Notes: generated by a model not told the origin, from the sequence alone. A DNA stretch of 64,000 nt from Mariniphaga sp964559175 (GCA_964559175.1 CAZLGT010000001.1:124001-188000), one strand, 5' to 3'; shown: positions 1-8,563, counted from the stretch's first letter. Numbers and translations are program-made.

Positions 1-189
1 ATATTGTTTTTAGCTGAAAGTGGAATTTGGTTCATGTTTATTTTATCATTCGGTGCGCGGCCCGGGTTTATTGTCGTTTATAAATATATTCCTTTTTTAA
101 CAAAAAGGTAACCCTGAAAATTTGATAAAAATATATGGGGGGGGTAATTTGGAATTTTCATAAGTAAATTGCTTGTTTTGAAATATTAC

Positions 190-2538
190 CTACCACCTGT
201 ACGTAAACGAAATCGACGGAATTACCGGGAACAGTGTTATCTGTTTCATCTGGTCGCCTTTTTTGTAGTAATACCACGGATTGAGGCGGTTGTAAACATT
301 GTAAACCGAAAAATTCCAGATGTAGCTTTTCCCGGCATTTTGCCGCTCAATGCGGTAAGAAAGGTTGAGGTGATGAAAATCGGGCATCTGGTAATTGTTC
401 ACTGAATTGATTAAACTGCGTCGTGCAAACCATTCGGCATTGTAACGGGAGCCTTCCATCAACGGCAGCGGAATGGCCTGGTATTCCTGTTCGGCCAGTG
501 TAATGTATTTACCCGAAGCATAACTGAAGGTGGCCGAAAAGTCTTTGGTAATGGTTTTGCCTTTTTTCTGTTTCTCGCCCAGGTTCCAGTTTGCATTTAT
601 GTTAAGCTGATGGCGGCGGTCGTAGGTATAAGGAAATGTCCGCCCAAAATTGATTTCAGTGAATTGGCGGGTGCTTTTGGAAAGCGTGTAAGTAATCCAG
701 CCGGTTAAGCTGCCTGTAGTTTTTTCAGCCATCAGTTCCAGTCCGTACGATGTTCCCCGGCCCTGTTCCACGTAGTCTTCCCAACTATCGCCGCGTTCTT
801 TCGCGGCCAGGGTTCCTTCCCTGTACTGCACCACGTCTTTCATGTTGGTGTAAAACACTTCGGTTGAAAACTGGTAGTTTTTTGGATTCCAAAATACGCC
901 TGCCGAAAATAAATCGGAAGTGCCGGGTTTGATTTTTTTGGTGGAAGAAACCCAGAGTTCGGTGGGGATGCCCAGCGTGGTGTTCTGCAACTGATGCAAA
1001 AACTGTTTCATGCGCGACCACGAAACTTTGCCTGAAACCTGCTCCGAAAAGAGGTACCGCACCGACGCCCTTGGCCGCACGCTCCAGTAGTTTTTTCCAC
1101 CGGTTGACAGGTTACCTGCACGAAAACCGATGGCGCTTTTTGTTTTATCCGTTATGTTTAGTTCAGTTTCGGCATAAATTTCGGCAATAAAATTCCGGGT
1201 AAAAACGTCGGTGTTCAGTTTAAAAGAGGAGGAATCGGACCGGTAGGAAATAATTTCGGGACTGAACTGCTGTATGGAGAACTCGTAGCCCAACCGGAAC
1301 GTTTTTTCCGCTGCGGGGTACCAGTCGAAATCAGCCTTTGTGGTCCAGTCGTTCAGGTTGTTGTACCCTTTATAAACTTCGCCGCCTTTTCGGTCGAACT
1401 CATTCAGGTACATTTGCCTGAACCGGCTGTTGTATGCCGAAAAATTGGCAAACAGTACGGGCGAAAAAATACGATTCCAGCGCAAAACCGAGGTCAGGTT
1501 TTGCCAGTTGTAACTGAACCTGGTGTAGTCTTTCAGGCGGGTGCCGCCGTCTTCCATATTGTAAGCATCGCGGCCGGTGTAAAAGCTGAGGTAAACCCGG
1601 TTGCGCGGATTAACCACCCAGTTGGTTTTGGCGTTGATGTCCCAAAATCCGTAGGTTAACACCTGTTCGCCCTGTCCTTCCAGTTTTTGGGCGGCCAGTA
1701 ACAGGGCATCGAGCCAGGTTTTCCGGGCCGAAACCATAAACGAAACTTTTTCCTTTACCACCGGCCCTTCCAGGATAAAACGCCCGGCAATGGGGCTGAG
1801 CGAAAACGTACCGGTTTGTTTGTGCAGGTTGCCCTCTTTCATGCTTACATCGAGCACCGAACCCAGCCGCCCGCCAAACCGTGCAGGCAGGTTGCCCTTG
1901 TAAAGCCGGGTGTCTTTAATAGCGTCGTTGTTAAAGGCCGACATAAATCCCCACAGGTGGTTTACGTTATACACCGGCACGCCGTCGAGGTGGATTAACG
2001 TTTGGTCGGGACTGCCGCCGCGCACACTGAACCCGGTGGAACCTTCGGTGGCAAACGAAACGCCGGGCAGCAACTGGATGGCTTTCAACAAATCGGGCTC
2101 GCCCAAAACAGCCGGAATGCGTTCCACCTGCTGCGCGTTCAGCCGGTGTGTGCCCATGGCCGGTGAAAGCAAAAAATCTTCTTTGGGCGTGGCTTTTACT
2201 TCCACCTCCTTTACGATGTTCCGGGTTTCGAGCTTTATGTTGAGCAGCTTGTCGGTTTGAACATTCAGCGTTTTATGCAGCGGTTCAAAACCCACAAAAC
2301 GGAACACAAGCGTTACTTTTCCGGGAGGAACGCCGAGGCTGAAAAACCCGTAATCGTTGCAGGCCGTGCCTTTTTTATGTTCGGGAAGAAAAACGGTAGC
2401 GCCGGCAAGCCGTTCGCCGGTAGCTGCGTCGGAAACATACCCGCTGACGGTTACGGTTGGCTGTGCAGTCGAATGAAAGAAAATTGCAATGCTGAAAAAA
2501 GCAATAACGATGAATCTTATATGGTGTTTTAATACCAT
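190..2538 (-). CDS. TonB-dependent receptor with carboxypeptidase-like regulatory domain
   Basis: Outer-membrane, proton-motive-force-driven importer of an unknown ligand (family knowledge). The 782-residue product starts with a signal peptide ending near STAQ (residue ~26). A CarboxypepD_reg-like beta-sandwich follows at ~28-110 (SGYVSDAATGERLAGATV), then a plug domain at ~130-240 with SVRGGSPDQTLIHLDGVPV. The rest is a long beta-barrel ending in the aromatic C-terminus SFTYRW, as barrel proteins do. It is the last gene of a minus-strand unit behind two DUF4249 lipoproteins, with 1 bp between it and the nearer one. That pairing, recurrent in Bacteroidota, suggests the lipoproteins are its surface partners. 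No SusD homologue is present, so it is not a classical Sus pair. Substrate cannot be told. Confidence 0.93.
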   Translation of the reverse strand: MVLKHHIRFIVIAFFSIAIFFHSTAQPTVTVSGYVSDAATGERLAGATVFLPEHKKGTACNDYGFFSLGVPPGKVTLVFRFVGFEPLHKTLNVQTDKLLNIKLETRNIVKEVEVKATPKEDFLLSPAMGTHRLNAQQVERIPAVLGEPDLLKAIQLLPGVSFATEGSTGFSVRGGSPDQTLIHLDGVPVYNVNHLWGFMSAFNNDAIKDTRLYKGNLPARFGGRLGSVLDVSMKEGNLHKQTGTFSLSPIAGRFILEGPVVKEKVSFMVSARKTWLDALLLAAQKLEGQGEQVLTYGFWDINAKTNWVVNPRNRVYLSFYTGRDAYNMEDGGTRLKDYTRFSYNWQNLTSVLRWNRIFSPVLFANFSAYNSRFRQMYLNEFDRKGGEVYKGYNNLNDWTTKADFDWYPAAEKTFRLGYEFSIQQFSPEIISYRSDSSSFKLNTDVFTRNFIAEIYAETELNITDKTKSAIGFRAGNLSTGGKNYWSVRPRASVRYLFSEQVSGKVSWSRMKQFLHQLQNTTLGIPTELWVSSTKKIKPGTSDLFSAGVFWNPKNYQFSTEVFYTNMKDVVQYREGTLAAKERGDSWEDYVEQGRGTSYGLELMAEKTTGSLTGWITYTLSKSTRQFTEINFGRTFPYTYDRRHQLNINANWNLGEKQKKGKTITKDFSATFSYASGKYITLAEQEYQAIPLPLMEGSRYNAEWFARRSLINSVNNYQMPDFHHLNLSYRIERQNAGKSYIWNFSVYNVYNRLNPWYYYKKGDQMKQITLFPVIPSISFTYRW

Positions 2539-2539
2539 T

Positions 2540-3421
2540 TTAATCCCTTAAAAATTCTTTTGAAACACTGGTAAACGAACCGAAAATTCCGGTACCGCCA
2601 TGGATGTTGGAATAGATGGGAAACGGGGCGTAAACAATAGGAACATCTTCTGCCCATAAATCGTTTTCTTTCATGAGTAAGCTTGATTTCATGTATTTAT
2701 CAAGGTGATAATCTACAGAAAGGATGAAAACTTTTTGGGGTCCGTCTTTTATGTGGATACCCGAAGGATAAAATTGAAAATTAATAGTGTCTGAGGGCAA
2801 ATTGCTATCCTTAATTCGGATATAAAAATCATATATAAACATAAAATCATGATAGTTTTCAGGCAAACGATTAAAATCATCGCCTAAACTATAATTTGAA
2901 AAGATGGATGGAGAAATTTCACGATAAGTTTTTCCGTCATGCCATGAATATCCTTTGACTCCAAACCAGTAAAAGTTTTCAATATCAGGTCTGTCTAAGA
3001 AAAAAACCTGATAATACAGATTGGCTCCAGGACCATCAATAGATTCTATTTCAGCCGACAATAAATGAGGTATAATGGTTTCAGCCCAAACTGTTGTATT
3101 GTTGGTTGTAACTTCAATTTTATACTTTTCTCCGGGTTTAATTTTGTAAGGCAAAACCCAGGCCGTGGAGTCGGTTTGCCGGAATTGTCCCACCGGATTT
3201 CCCTGTTCGTATAAAATTACACGGGCATTGTTAATAGGTTCGAAACCGGCAGAAGATAAAGCAGGTTTTGTATAAGATAGCCAAGTTGTAATCGTGTCAG
3301 CATCCGGAGTGAGAATACAATTTAGAGTAATTTCTTTTTTAGGTTCGTTTAACGAAATATCCACTTCCGATACACAGGAAATGACAAAAAACGGCAAAAT
3401 CTGTATGATGGAAAACCTCAT
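2540..3421 (-). CDS. DUF4249 lipoprotein (copy A, receptor-proximal)
   Basis: Predicted outer-membrane lipoprotein of 293 residues belonging to DUF4249, a Bacteroidota family of unknown function usually encoded beside TonB-dependent receptors. I chose the Met at 3421 because it gives a signal peptide with lipobox VISC; an upstream in-frame Met at 3466 would place 15 hydrophilic residues before it. The N-terminal half is a beta-rich region (NARVILYEQGNPVG). The last ~60 residues, from DYHLDKYMKSSLL to FGSFTSVSKEF, are almost the same as those of the next gene upstream, whereas the rest is much more diverged. The TonB receptor follows after 1 bp. Probable role: ligand capture or receptor accessory (inference). 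Confidence 0.85.
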   Translation of the reverse strand: MRFSIIQILPFFVISCVSEVDISLNEPKKEITLNCILTPDADTITTWLSYTKPALSSAGFEPINNARVILYEQGNPVGQFRQTDSTAWVLPYKIKPGEKYKIEVTTNNTTVWAETIIPHLLSAEIESIDGPGANLYYQVFFLDRPDIENFYWFGVKGYSWHDGKTYREISPSIFSNYSLGDDFNRLPENYHDFMFIYDFYIRIKDSNLPSDTINFQFYPSGIHIKDGPQKVFILSVDYHLDKYMKSSLLMKENDLWAEDVPIVYAPFPIYSNIHGGTGIFGSFTSVSKEFLRD

Positions 3422-3469
3422 GGCTTTTCTTTTTTCAAACGAACTATTGTAAGGATTATTACCCATAGC

Positions 3470-4354
3470 TTATTCTCTTGAAAATTCTTTTGAAACACTG
3501 GTAAAAGAGCCGAAAATCCCTGTGCCGCCATGGATGTTGGAATAGATGGGAAACGGTGCGTAGATAAATGGCATATCTTCGGCGTATATTTCCATACGCT
3601 CTGTTAACAGACTTGATTTCATGTACTTGTCGAGATGATAATCGGTTGAAAGCAGAAATACTTCCATCGGCATACTGATACATTGTGGCCTGAACAGAAT
3701 CTCAATCTGGTTTTGGGGCAACTGGTTGTCGGGAAACCGTAAATAATAATCGTACTCAAATTTAAAAACGCCGTTTTCGCTGATGTATCGGTTAAAATCG
3801 TCGGCATATTCAAAATTGGAATAAATCAGGCAGGCGATATTTTTTTTACGGTTTTCATCCACCCCTTCGTAACCGGTGGCCGAAATCCAGTAGAAGTTGT
3901 TTTTCTCCGGGTTGTCGGTTAATATCGCAACGTAGTTGTTTCCATAACCTTCGGGATTTTCCTGTTCAATAGTTGCATTTACCGGTTGCGGGACTGTGGT
4001 TTCCGCCCAAACGGTTTTGCTTCCGGCCGTAGCTTCAATTTTATAGGTTTTGCCGGGAGTAATCTGAAACGGTAAATAATAAACACTGCTGTCTTTCCAG
4101 GTGAATTCACCGGCAAATTTTCCGTCCTCAAAAAGTTGTATGCGGGCTTCTTTTTCGGTTTCAAAAGATTGAGCTGCCTGGATGGGTTTCGACCAGGAAA
4201 AATGTACAATCAATGTATCTTTTGCTGCGTCCAGAATTCCGTTTAAAACCGGTTGCCGTTCCCTGTTGGTTTCGGTGAGTGTCACATCGCGGATGCAACC
4301 TGAAAGTACAACCAGGAAAAAAATGAGTGCGGATGTCCAGTTAAACGGCTTCAT
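3470..4354 (-). CDS. DUF4249 lipoprotein (copy B)
   Basis: Second DUF4249 lipoprotein, 294 residues, with a clean lipobox LSGC after a hydrophobic signal peptide (residues ~8-19). It is first in the three-gene minus-strand unit that ends with the TonB-dependent receptor; 48 bp separate it from copy A. Like copy A it has a beta-sandwich-like N-terminal half (TPGKTYKIEATAGSKTVWAE) and a conserved C-terminal block ending FTSVSKEFSRE. The tandem arrangement and the strongly conserved 3' ends point to duplication with later divergence or gene conversion. Function unknown; a surface role with the receptor is inferred from context. Confidence 0.85.
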   Translation of the reverse strand: MKPFNWTSALIFFLVVLSGCIRDVTLTETNRERQPVLNGILDAAKDTLIVHFSWSKPIQAAQSFETEKEARIQLFEDGKFAGEFTWKDSSVYYLPFQITPGKTYKIEATAGSKTVWAETTVPQPVNATIEQENPEGYGNNYVAILTDNPEKNNFYWISATGYEGVDENRKKNIACLIYSNFEYADDFNRYISENGVFKFEYDYYLRFPDNQLPQNQIEILFRPQCISMPMEVFLLSTDYHLDKYMKSSLLTERMEIYAEDMPFIYAPFPIYSNIHGGTGIFGSFTSVSKEFSRE

Positions 4355-4439
4355 ATGGTTTTTTTAAGAATATTTACATACATCTAAAAAGTAAATTCCC
4401 GTTGATGGGATTTGTTTCATTCACTTTTTGATTTAAAAA

Positions 4440-4545
4440 TTTCAGAGGATATCCGCGCAATCTGCGGGAGTTTTCTTTGTTTTCCCGCTGATTCCGCTGA
4501 TTTTCGCAGAAATATGCTATCAGTCAGTTTACTGCGGGAAATTTT
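4440..4545. repeat. Degenerate intergenic repeat with CGGGA/TCCCG arms
   Basis: The gap in front of the DUF4249 unit holds repetitive text: TCTGCGGGA at 4461-4469, TCCCGCTGATTCCGCTGA at 4483-4500, TTTTCGCAGA at 4501-4510 and CTGCGGGA at 4532-4539. The arms can pair into imperfect hairpins. Strings of the type 'ctgcgaaaatcagcg...cgggaa' are common intergenic repeats in Bacteroidota genomes as I recall them. No coding potential is seen here. Confidence 0.4.
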
Positions 4546-4595
4546 ATTTACTGTGGCAAACAAGCAGCCAACCATACGTTATTAATATTTTATTT

Positions 4596-5231
4596 TTACC
4601 TGAAACGATGTACCGGAACCTGAATTTTCAACTGCAAATACTTGTTGCGGTGCGTACTCACAAACGGAACAGTCGGGTCGTAAATTGTTCGCTGGTATTT
4701 TAATCCGTAGGCATATTCCAGCATAATATCCACTCCGCGCAAATCAATTCCGGCTCCCAGTTTTAGGTTGAACGTGGTTTTATTGACATCTACGTCTGCA
4801 TTCAGGGCACGGGCAGCTTCAAAAGCAGGATAAGCAAACAGTTTTGGGGTTAAAAAATATTTGATACCGCCCGAAACAGCAAGATGGTTAAACGACGTAT
4901 TGTCAAAGTTTCCGTAAACAGGTTGTTCACCGCCCTGACCACCCGGCCCCAACGGGTTTTTTTGCAAAAATACATCGCCGGAAAGGTTGTAGTAATTCAG
5001 CTCCACAACCTGGTGAATCTTGGATTTCCAGTGGTCTTCGAAAAAAACTCCGGCAGACCAGCCCCAGCCGTTATCCATCTGGTTATTCAAACTGGAACCC
5101 AAATGTTGCGGTTCAGGGTAAAAACGGATGCCCCCGCCGGTAAGTCCAATTTCGGTGATGCGTTGGGCCTGTACTGTGCATGAAAAAACTATGGCAATAA
5201 AAAATGCGATTGTTTTAAAAATTGTTTTCAT
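4596..5231 (-). CDS. Outer-membrane beta-barrel protein
   Basis: Predicted 211-residue secreted protein with a signal peptide ending TVQAQ (residue ~23) followed by alternating hydrophobic/hydrophilic strands (ITEIGLTGGGIRFYPEP, HQVVELNYYNLSGDVF, LQLKIQVPV). This resembles the small eight-stranded 'outer membrane protein beta-barrel' family of Bacteroidota. A conserved feature is a strand with a membrane-facing pattern near the C-terminus (YLQLKIQVPVHRFR). No enzymatic motif is visible. It lies 24 bp downstream of the TonB-C-like gene on the same strand, so the two may be cotranscribed. Function unknown beyond an envelope location. Confidence 0.7.
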   Translation of the reverse strand: MKTIFKTIAFFIAIVFSCTVQAQRITEIGLTGGGIRFYPEPQHLGSSLNNQMDNGWGWSAGVFFEDHWKSKIHQVVELNYYNLSGDVFLQKNPLGPGGQGGEQPVYGNFDNTSFNHLAVSGGIKYFLTPKLFAYPAFEAARALNADVDVNKTTFNLKLGAGIDLRGVDIMLEYAYGLKYQRTIYDPTVPFVSTHRNKYLQLKIQVPVHRFR

Positions 5232-5255
5232 TCATTGTGCTTTCGTAATTTTTTA

Positions 5256-5765
5256 TTACAATAATTTTTTGGGTCTTTCAAGATAGCTTTTCTCAATTTT
5301 GATTAATTTGTTTTTATTAAGTTCTTCCATAAAAATTGATTTTCGCACCTTAAATTCAAATGGAACATAAAACTCAATTTTCTCATTTGTCTTTAATGCT
5401 TTATAAAGAATAAGAGAATTATCATAAAATGCTTTTTCAACTGCTTTTCCTAAACTTGGATCACATGCTGATTCTATTTTGCAATAGATTGAAAGGTCAC
5501 CTCGTGAAATTATTATTTTAGCAATCACCATTCCTTCAATTCCATTCTCATATGCAAGTTTTGGATAATTTATAGACTCGTAAACACTAGGGAGAGCAAT
5601 TTTTTCTAAATTTTTTATAAAAATCAAAACATTCTTGTCAACTTTGTAAGCATTATCAATTTTAAGTTTTCCATTTTCATCATATAAATCCGTTTCCTGA
5701 GAATATGCAAAGGTTCCACAAAAGAATATTAGAGTCGAAATCAAAAAATTGGTAAATTTCATCAT
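5256..5765 (-). CDS. Secreted TonB C-terminal-like protein
   Basis: A 169-residue protein with a signal peptide (to about AYSQ, residue ~22) and a domain at ~65-140 resembling the TonB C-terminal fold: NYPKLAYENGIEGMVIAKI, then a second strand and CDPSLGKAVEKAF, then YVPFEFKV. In Bacteroidota, secreted TonB_C-only proteins are common and their role is unclear; there is no N-terminal transmembrane anchor or proline-rich spacer, so it is not a complete TonB. Two adjacent ATG codons (5765, 5762) are possible starts. Its base composition looks visibly more AT-rich than that of its neighbours. It is transcribed away from the MITE-like element directly upstream. Confidence 0.65.
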   Translation of the reverse strand: MMKFTNFLISTLIFFCGTFAYSQETDLYDENGKLKIDNAYKVDKNVLIFIKNLEKIALPSVYESINYPKLAYENGIEGMVIAKIIISRGDLSIYCKIESACDPSLGKAVEKAFYDNSLILYKALKTNEKIEFYVPFEFKVRKSIFMEELNKNKLIKIEKSYLERPKKLL

Positions 5766-5870
5766 ATATCAATCAGTATCATTTTTTAATAAGCACAACA
5801 GCAAATATATTTCTTTTCAGAACGAAAAGTATCTTAAATATTGAAAAAGGCATGTAGAAGATAAAAATAG

Positions 5871-6072
5871 AGACTGTTTTGATTTTTAAATTTTAGCTTT
5901 AATCATATTAAGCCATTTAAACGCTGACAGGTCCGGCCGTTGCCGGACGCTGTCTGGTTTCCGACACCAGACCTTTCAGCGTTTTTTTAACCTGAAAGCG
6001 TCTGATTTATAAAACAACAAATATCCTTGAGATATCATCATAAACTCTGGAAATAATATTTCAAAACAGTCT
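5871..6072. mobile_element. MITE-like element with 12-bp terminal inverted repeats
   Basis: The 454-bp gap between two divergent genes (5766-6219) contains AGACTGTTTTGA at 5871-5882 and its exact reverse complement TCAAAACAGTCT at 6061-6072. These bound ~202 bp with no open reading frame of note. Inside sits a strong nested palindrome (5919-5984). Short size, matching ends and internal fold are what a miniature inverted-repeat transposable element looks like. I could not identify a clean target-site duplication, and the ends could be coincidental, so this is a candidate. The rest of the gap (6073-6219) is AT-rich leader of the next gene. Confidence 0.5.
5919..5990. repeat. Cloverleaf-like nested palindrome with T-run
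   Basis: Outer arms 5919-5932 (AAACGCTGACAGGT) and 5971-5984 (ACCTTTCAGCGTTT) pair with one mismatch. Between them are two perfect inner hairpins: GTCCGGC/GCCGGAC at 5931-5937/5942-5948, loop CGTT, and GTCTGGT/ACCAGAC at 5952-5958/5966-5972. A T-run follows at 5982-5988. It could act as a terminator on the plus strand, but no plus-strand gene ends here: both flanking genes start outward. A mobile or REP-type element is therefore more likely. Confidence 0.6.
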
Positions 6073-6219
6073 ATTAGAATAGGTTTATATTAAGCAGAAA
6101 AACTTCAATTCAGTAACAAAGAAAATAAACCCTTTAAACAAGAAAGGATTCTTTTATTCCTTAACTTTTTTTCACCTTAGGGTTTCATCAGAATTTTCTA
6201 ACTTGCAATTTCATTTGAA

Positions 6220-6729
6220 ATGAGTGTAATGGATAAACTGCAGTGGACAAAAGAAGTTTTTGGACCTAAGCTGGAAATCAGGCATGGCGAGGAGCTTATC
6301 GGGAGCATCCGATGGGAGAACATGTTGAGTTCCAGGGCACAGGCCATGATTAACGGAAAGCTGTTTGTCCTGAACCGCGAGTTTTTCCTGTCGAAACTGG
6401 AGATATACGATGCCAACGACCAGTCGCTGCTGGGCATGGTCATGATTAACCTGTTTAACCCCCGCAGCGATGTGGTCATTAACGGCAAACGGTTCGAGTT
6501 GGAAATTCAGAATTTCTGGCAGTCGCGCTGGTCATGGAAGTTCAACGGCGTGGAAATGATTACCTACACCTCCAACGAGTTTCTTTCAAAAGACAAAGGG
6601 GAAGTTGAATTGTACACCGCCGTAAACGATGAGGTGGAAATCCTGATTCTGCTGGGATTGTTTGTACGTAACCAGTTTATTTTGTTTATGCTTCTGATTT
6701 TGATTATCATAATTTTGATTGTACTGTAA
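6220..6729 (+). CDS. Tail-anchored protein of unknown function
   Basis: I do not recognise this 169-residue protein. The body (residues ~1-145) is rich in predicted beta-strands with repeated patterns such as KLEIRHGEELIGSIRW, KLEIYDANDQSLLGMV and FELEIQNFWQSRWSWKFNG, somewhat like LURP-one/scramblase-type folds, though that is only an impression. The end, residues ~149-169, is one run of Leu/Ile/Phe (FILFMLLILIIIILIVL) and stops at once, so the protein should be C-terminally anchored with its body in the cytoplasm. No signal peptide. It is a single gene, followed by a hairpin shared with the convergent murQ operon. Confidence 0.7.
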   Translation: MSVMDKLQWTKEVFGPKLEIRHGEELIGSIRWENMLSSRAQAMINGKLFVLNREFFLSKLEIYDANDQSLLGMVMINLFNPRSDVVINGKRFELEIQNFWQSRWSWKFNGVEMITYTSNEFLSKDKGEVELYTAVNDEVEILILLGLFVRNQFILFMLLILIIIILIVL

Positions 6730-6732
6730 AAG

Positions 6733-6758
6733 AAAAGGCTGCCCTACGACAGCCTTTT
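6733..6758. terminator. Bidirectional terminator hairpin
   Basis: Perfect 9-bp stem AAAAGGCTG / CAGCCTTTT (6733-6741 and 6750-6758) between the convergent tail-anchored protein gene and murQ. The stem carries A-tract and T-tract ends so it can serve both strands. Confidence 0.75.
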
Positions 6759-6904
6759 AAACCTAAACCAACTAAACCTAATAAACCATAAACCTGCAGG
6801 AATTGCAGGCCTGATGATTATCTTCAATATTTTTATTCGTTTTATATTTCTGAACGCTTACTGGTGAGCAAAGATAAAAATATTTTTTTCCTGTAGCAGA
6901 ACGG

Positions 6905-7720
6905 TCAACTATTTCTTTTGGTTGCCTCTTCCAAAACTTTCTGCACCGAACCGTGCAGCAAAAGCATCCTGAGTGCCTGCTCTTCCGGGTAGCCCAGCTC
7001 ATCCATAATCATGCGGGTGCCGCGTTCCACCAGTTTTTTGTTGGTTAACTGCATGTTTACCATTTTGTTGCCTTTTACCCGGCCCATCTGAATCATCAGC
7101 GTTGTGGTAATCATGTTCAGGATAAGTTTTTGCGCGGTTCCCGACTTCATGCGGGTGCTGCCGGTAACAAACTCGGACCCCACGATGGCTTCTATGGGAA
7201 TGTCCACGTTTTGTGCCAGCGCAGAATCCGGATTGCTGGTAATGCAGCCAGTGAGGATGCCGTGTTCACGGGCATTTTTTACTGCACCAATAACAAACGG
7301 CGTTCGGCCCGAGGCGGCAATGCCAACCACCGTGTCCAATTCGTTTATATTAAATTTTTGAAGTTCCAGCCACGACAGGTTTTCATCGTCTTCGGCCGAT
7401 TCCACTGCTTTTCGTATGGCCAGGTCGCCGCCGGCAATCAGCCCGATGACCAAATCGTAACCCACGCCGAAAGTTGGCGGAATTTCAGAAGCATCCAATA
7501 TTCCCAAACGCCCGCTGGTTCCGGCGCCCACATAAAAAAGGCGGCCACCTTTTTTTACGCGCGGAACAATTTCGGAAACCAGCTTTTCAATTTGCGGAAT
7601 GGTTTTTTCCACCGCCGGCAACACCTTTTTGTCTTCGTTATGGATTCCCTCCAGCAACTCACGCACGCTCATTTTTTCGAGGTTATCGTAGGATGAACTC
7701 GATTCAGTAATACTGCTCAT
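6905..7720 (-). CDS. murQ: N-acetylmuramic acid 6-phosphate etherase MurQ
   Basis: Cytosolic lyase that splits the D-lactyl ether of MurNAc-6-phosphate to give GlcNAc-6-phosphate and D-lactate in cell-wall recycling. The 271-residue length is in the usual range for the shorter Bacteroidota forms. The single SIS domain covers most of the protein, with GRLFYVGAGTSGRLGILDA (~60-78), the catalytic-region AVESAEDDE and the signature GSTRMKSGTAQKL (~190-202). A C-terminal UBA-like helix pair ends in LLLHGSVQKVLEEA. It lies 3 bp downstream of a BadF-type sugar kinase, matching the kinase-etherase order expected for a MurNAc salvage operon such as murTKQ of Tannerella. Confidence 0.96.
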   Translation of the reverse strand: MSSITESSSSYDNLEKMSVRELLEGIHNEDKKVLPAVEKTIPQIEKLVSEIVPRVKKGGRLFYVGAGTSGRLGILDASEIPPTFGVGYDLVIGLIAGGDLAIRKAVESAEDDENLSWLELQKFNINELDTVVGIAASGRTPFVIGAVKNAREHGILTGCITSNPDSALAQNVDIPIEAIVGSEFVTGSTRMKSGTAQKLILNMITTTLMIQMGRVKGNKMVNMQLTNKKLVERGTRMIMDELGYPEEQALRMLLLHGSVQKVLEEATKRNS

Positions 7721-7723
7721 TTT

Positions 7724-8563
7724 TTAGAAATGTAAATGGTATTCCATCAGTTTTAACAAAGGCTCCTTTAAAATAACTCCCGGAACCAGATTCCGCTTCA
7801 AAAGTACTGTTTTTAACTGTTCCTGAAAATAGAAAGCCACTGAACCTACAAAACAAATGGGTTGTTTTTTATAATTCGAATACTGCGCCACATTGCGCGA
7901 AATGAACGAATCAAACGCGTTTTCCACCAGGTTTTTGCAATATTCGTTTTGAATGTTTTCGCTTAAAAACGGTACAAAACCAGCCAGAAACTGATTGGGT
8001 TTCTCCTGCCGGTAAACGCGGTTCAGAAATTCAGCGTATTCCAGCGGATATTTTTGCTGAAACAGGTGCTGCAATTCCGCAGGCATTGTTTTTTTGAGGT
8101 AGTCACCCACCAGTTGCCGGCCCAAAACCGCACCGCTGCCTTCGTCGCCCAGAATAAATCCCAGTGGCGGAACATGGGCGGTAATTTTTTTGCCGTCATA
8201 CAGGCAGGAGTTAGAGCCCGTTCCCAAAATGCAGGCAATGCCGCTCTTGCTGCCCAGCGTGGCGTGAGCTGCCGCCAGCAAATCGCTGTGTACTTCTTTT
8301 TCGGCTTCCGGGAAAAACACATCGAGCGCTTTTTTTATCACTGATGCTTTTTCTTCATTCACAACGCCGGCGCCGTAAAAAAACACGCGGTCAACTTTAC
8401 CTGCGAGGTTGGCCAGCGGGGTTTCTTTCCATTCGTTTACAATGTTTTCTGTTGTGCGAAAAAACGGATTTACCCCGCCCGTTTTAAATTGTTCCGGATT
8501 TTTGCCTTTATCCGAAAAGCACCAGCTTGTTTTGGTGGAGCCGCTGTCTGCAATGAGTATCAT
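7724..8563 (-). CDS. BadF/BadG-family amino sugar kinase (MurNAc/GlcNAc kinase-like)
   Basis: ASKHA-fold kinase of 279 residues, most likely phosphorylating MurNAc and/or GlcNAc at C6. I start it at ATG 8563 so that the phosphate-1 motif ILIADSGSTKTSW stands at the N-terminus; the extension to 8581 would need a TTG. Other family elements are GIACILGTGSNSCLYDG (~108-124) and the conserved GFILGDEGSGAVLGRQL (~132-148). It precedes murQ by 3 bp, so by analogy to the Tannerella forsythia murK (established there) it probably makes MurNAc-6-P for MurQ. That specificity is an inference; GlcNAc kinases share the same motifs. Confidence 0.88.
   Translation of the reverse strand: MILIADSGSTKTSWCFSDKGKNPEQFKTGGVNPFFRTTENIVNEWKETPLANLAGKVDRVFFYGAGVVNEEKASVIKKALDVFFPEAEKEVHSDLLAAAHATLGSKSGIACILGTGSNSCLYDGKKITAHVPPLGFILGDEGSGAVLGRQLVGDYLKKTMPAELQHLFQQKYPLEYAEFLNRVYRQEKPNQFLAGFVPFLSENIQNEYCKNLVENAFDSFISRNVAQYSNYKKQPICFVGSVAFYFQEQLKTVLLKRNLVPGVILKEPLLKLMEYHLHF

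Noticed and set aside
1..189. Possible element before the receptor stop, with an 8-G run at 137-144
   Set aside because: AT-rich spacer with a homopolymer only; no frame, hairpin or repeat that I can support.
190..4354. SusC/SusD polysaccharide utilisation locus
   Set aside because: No SusD homologue accompanies the receptor; the partners are DUF4249 lipoproteins.
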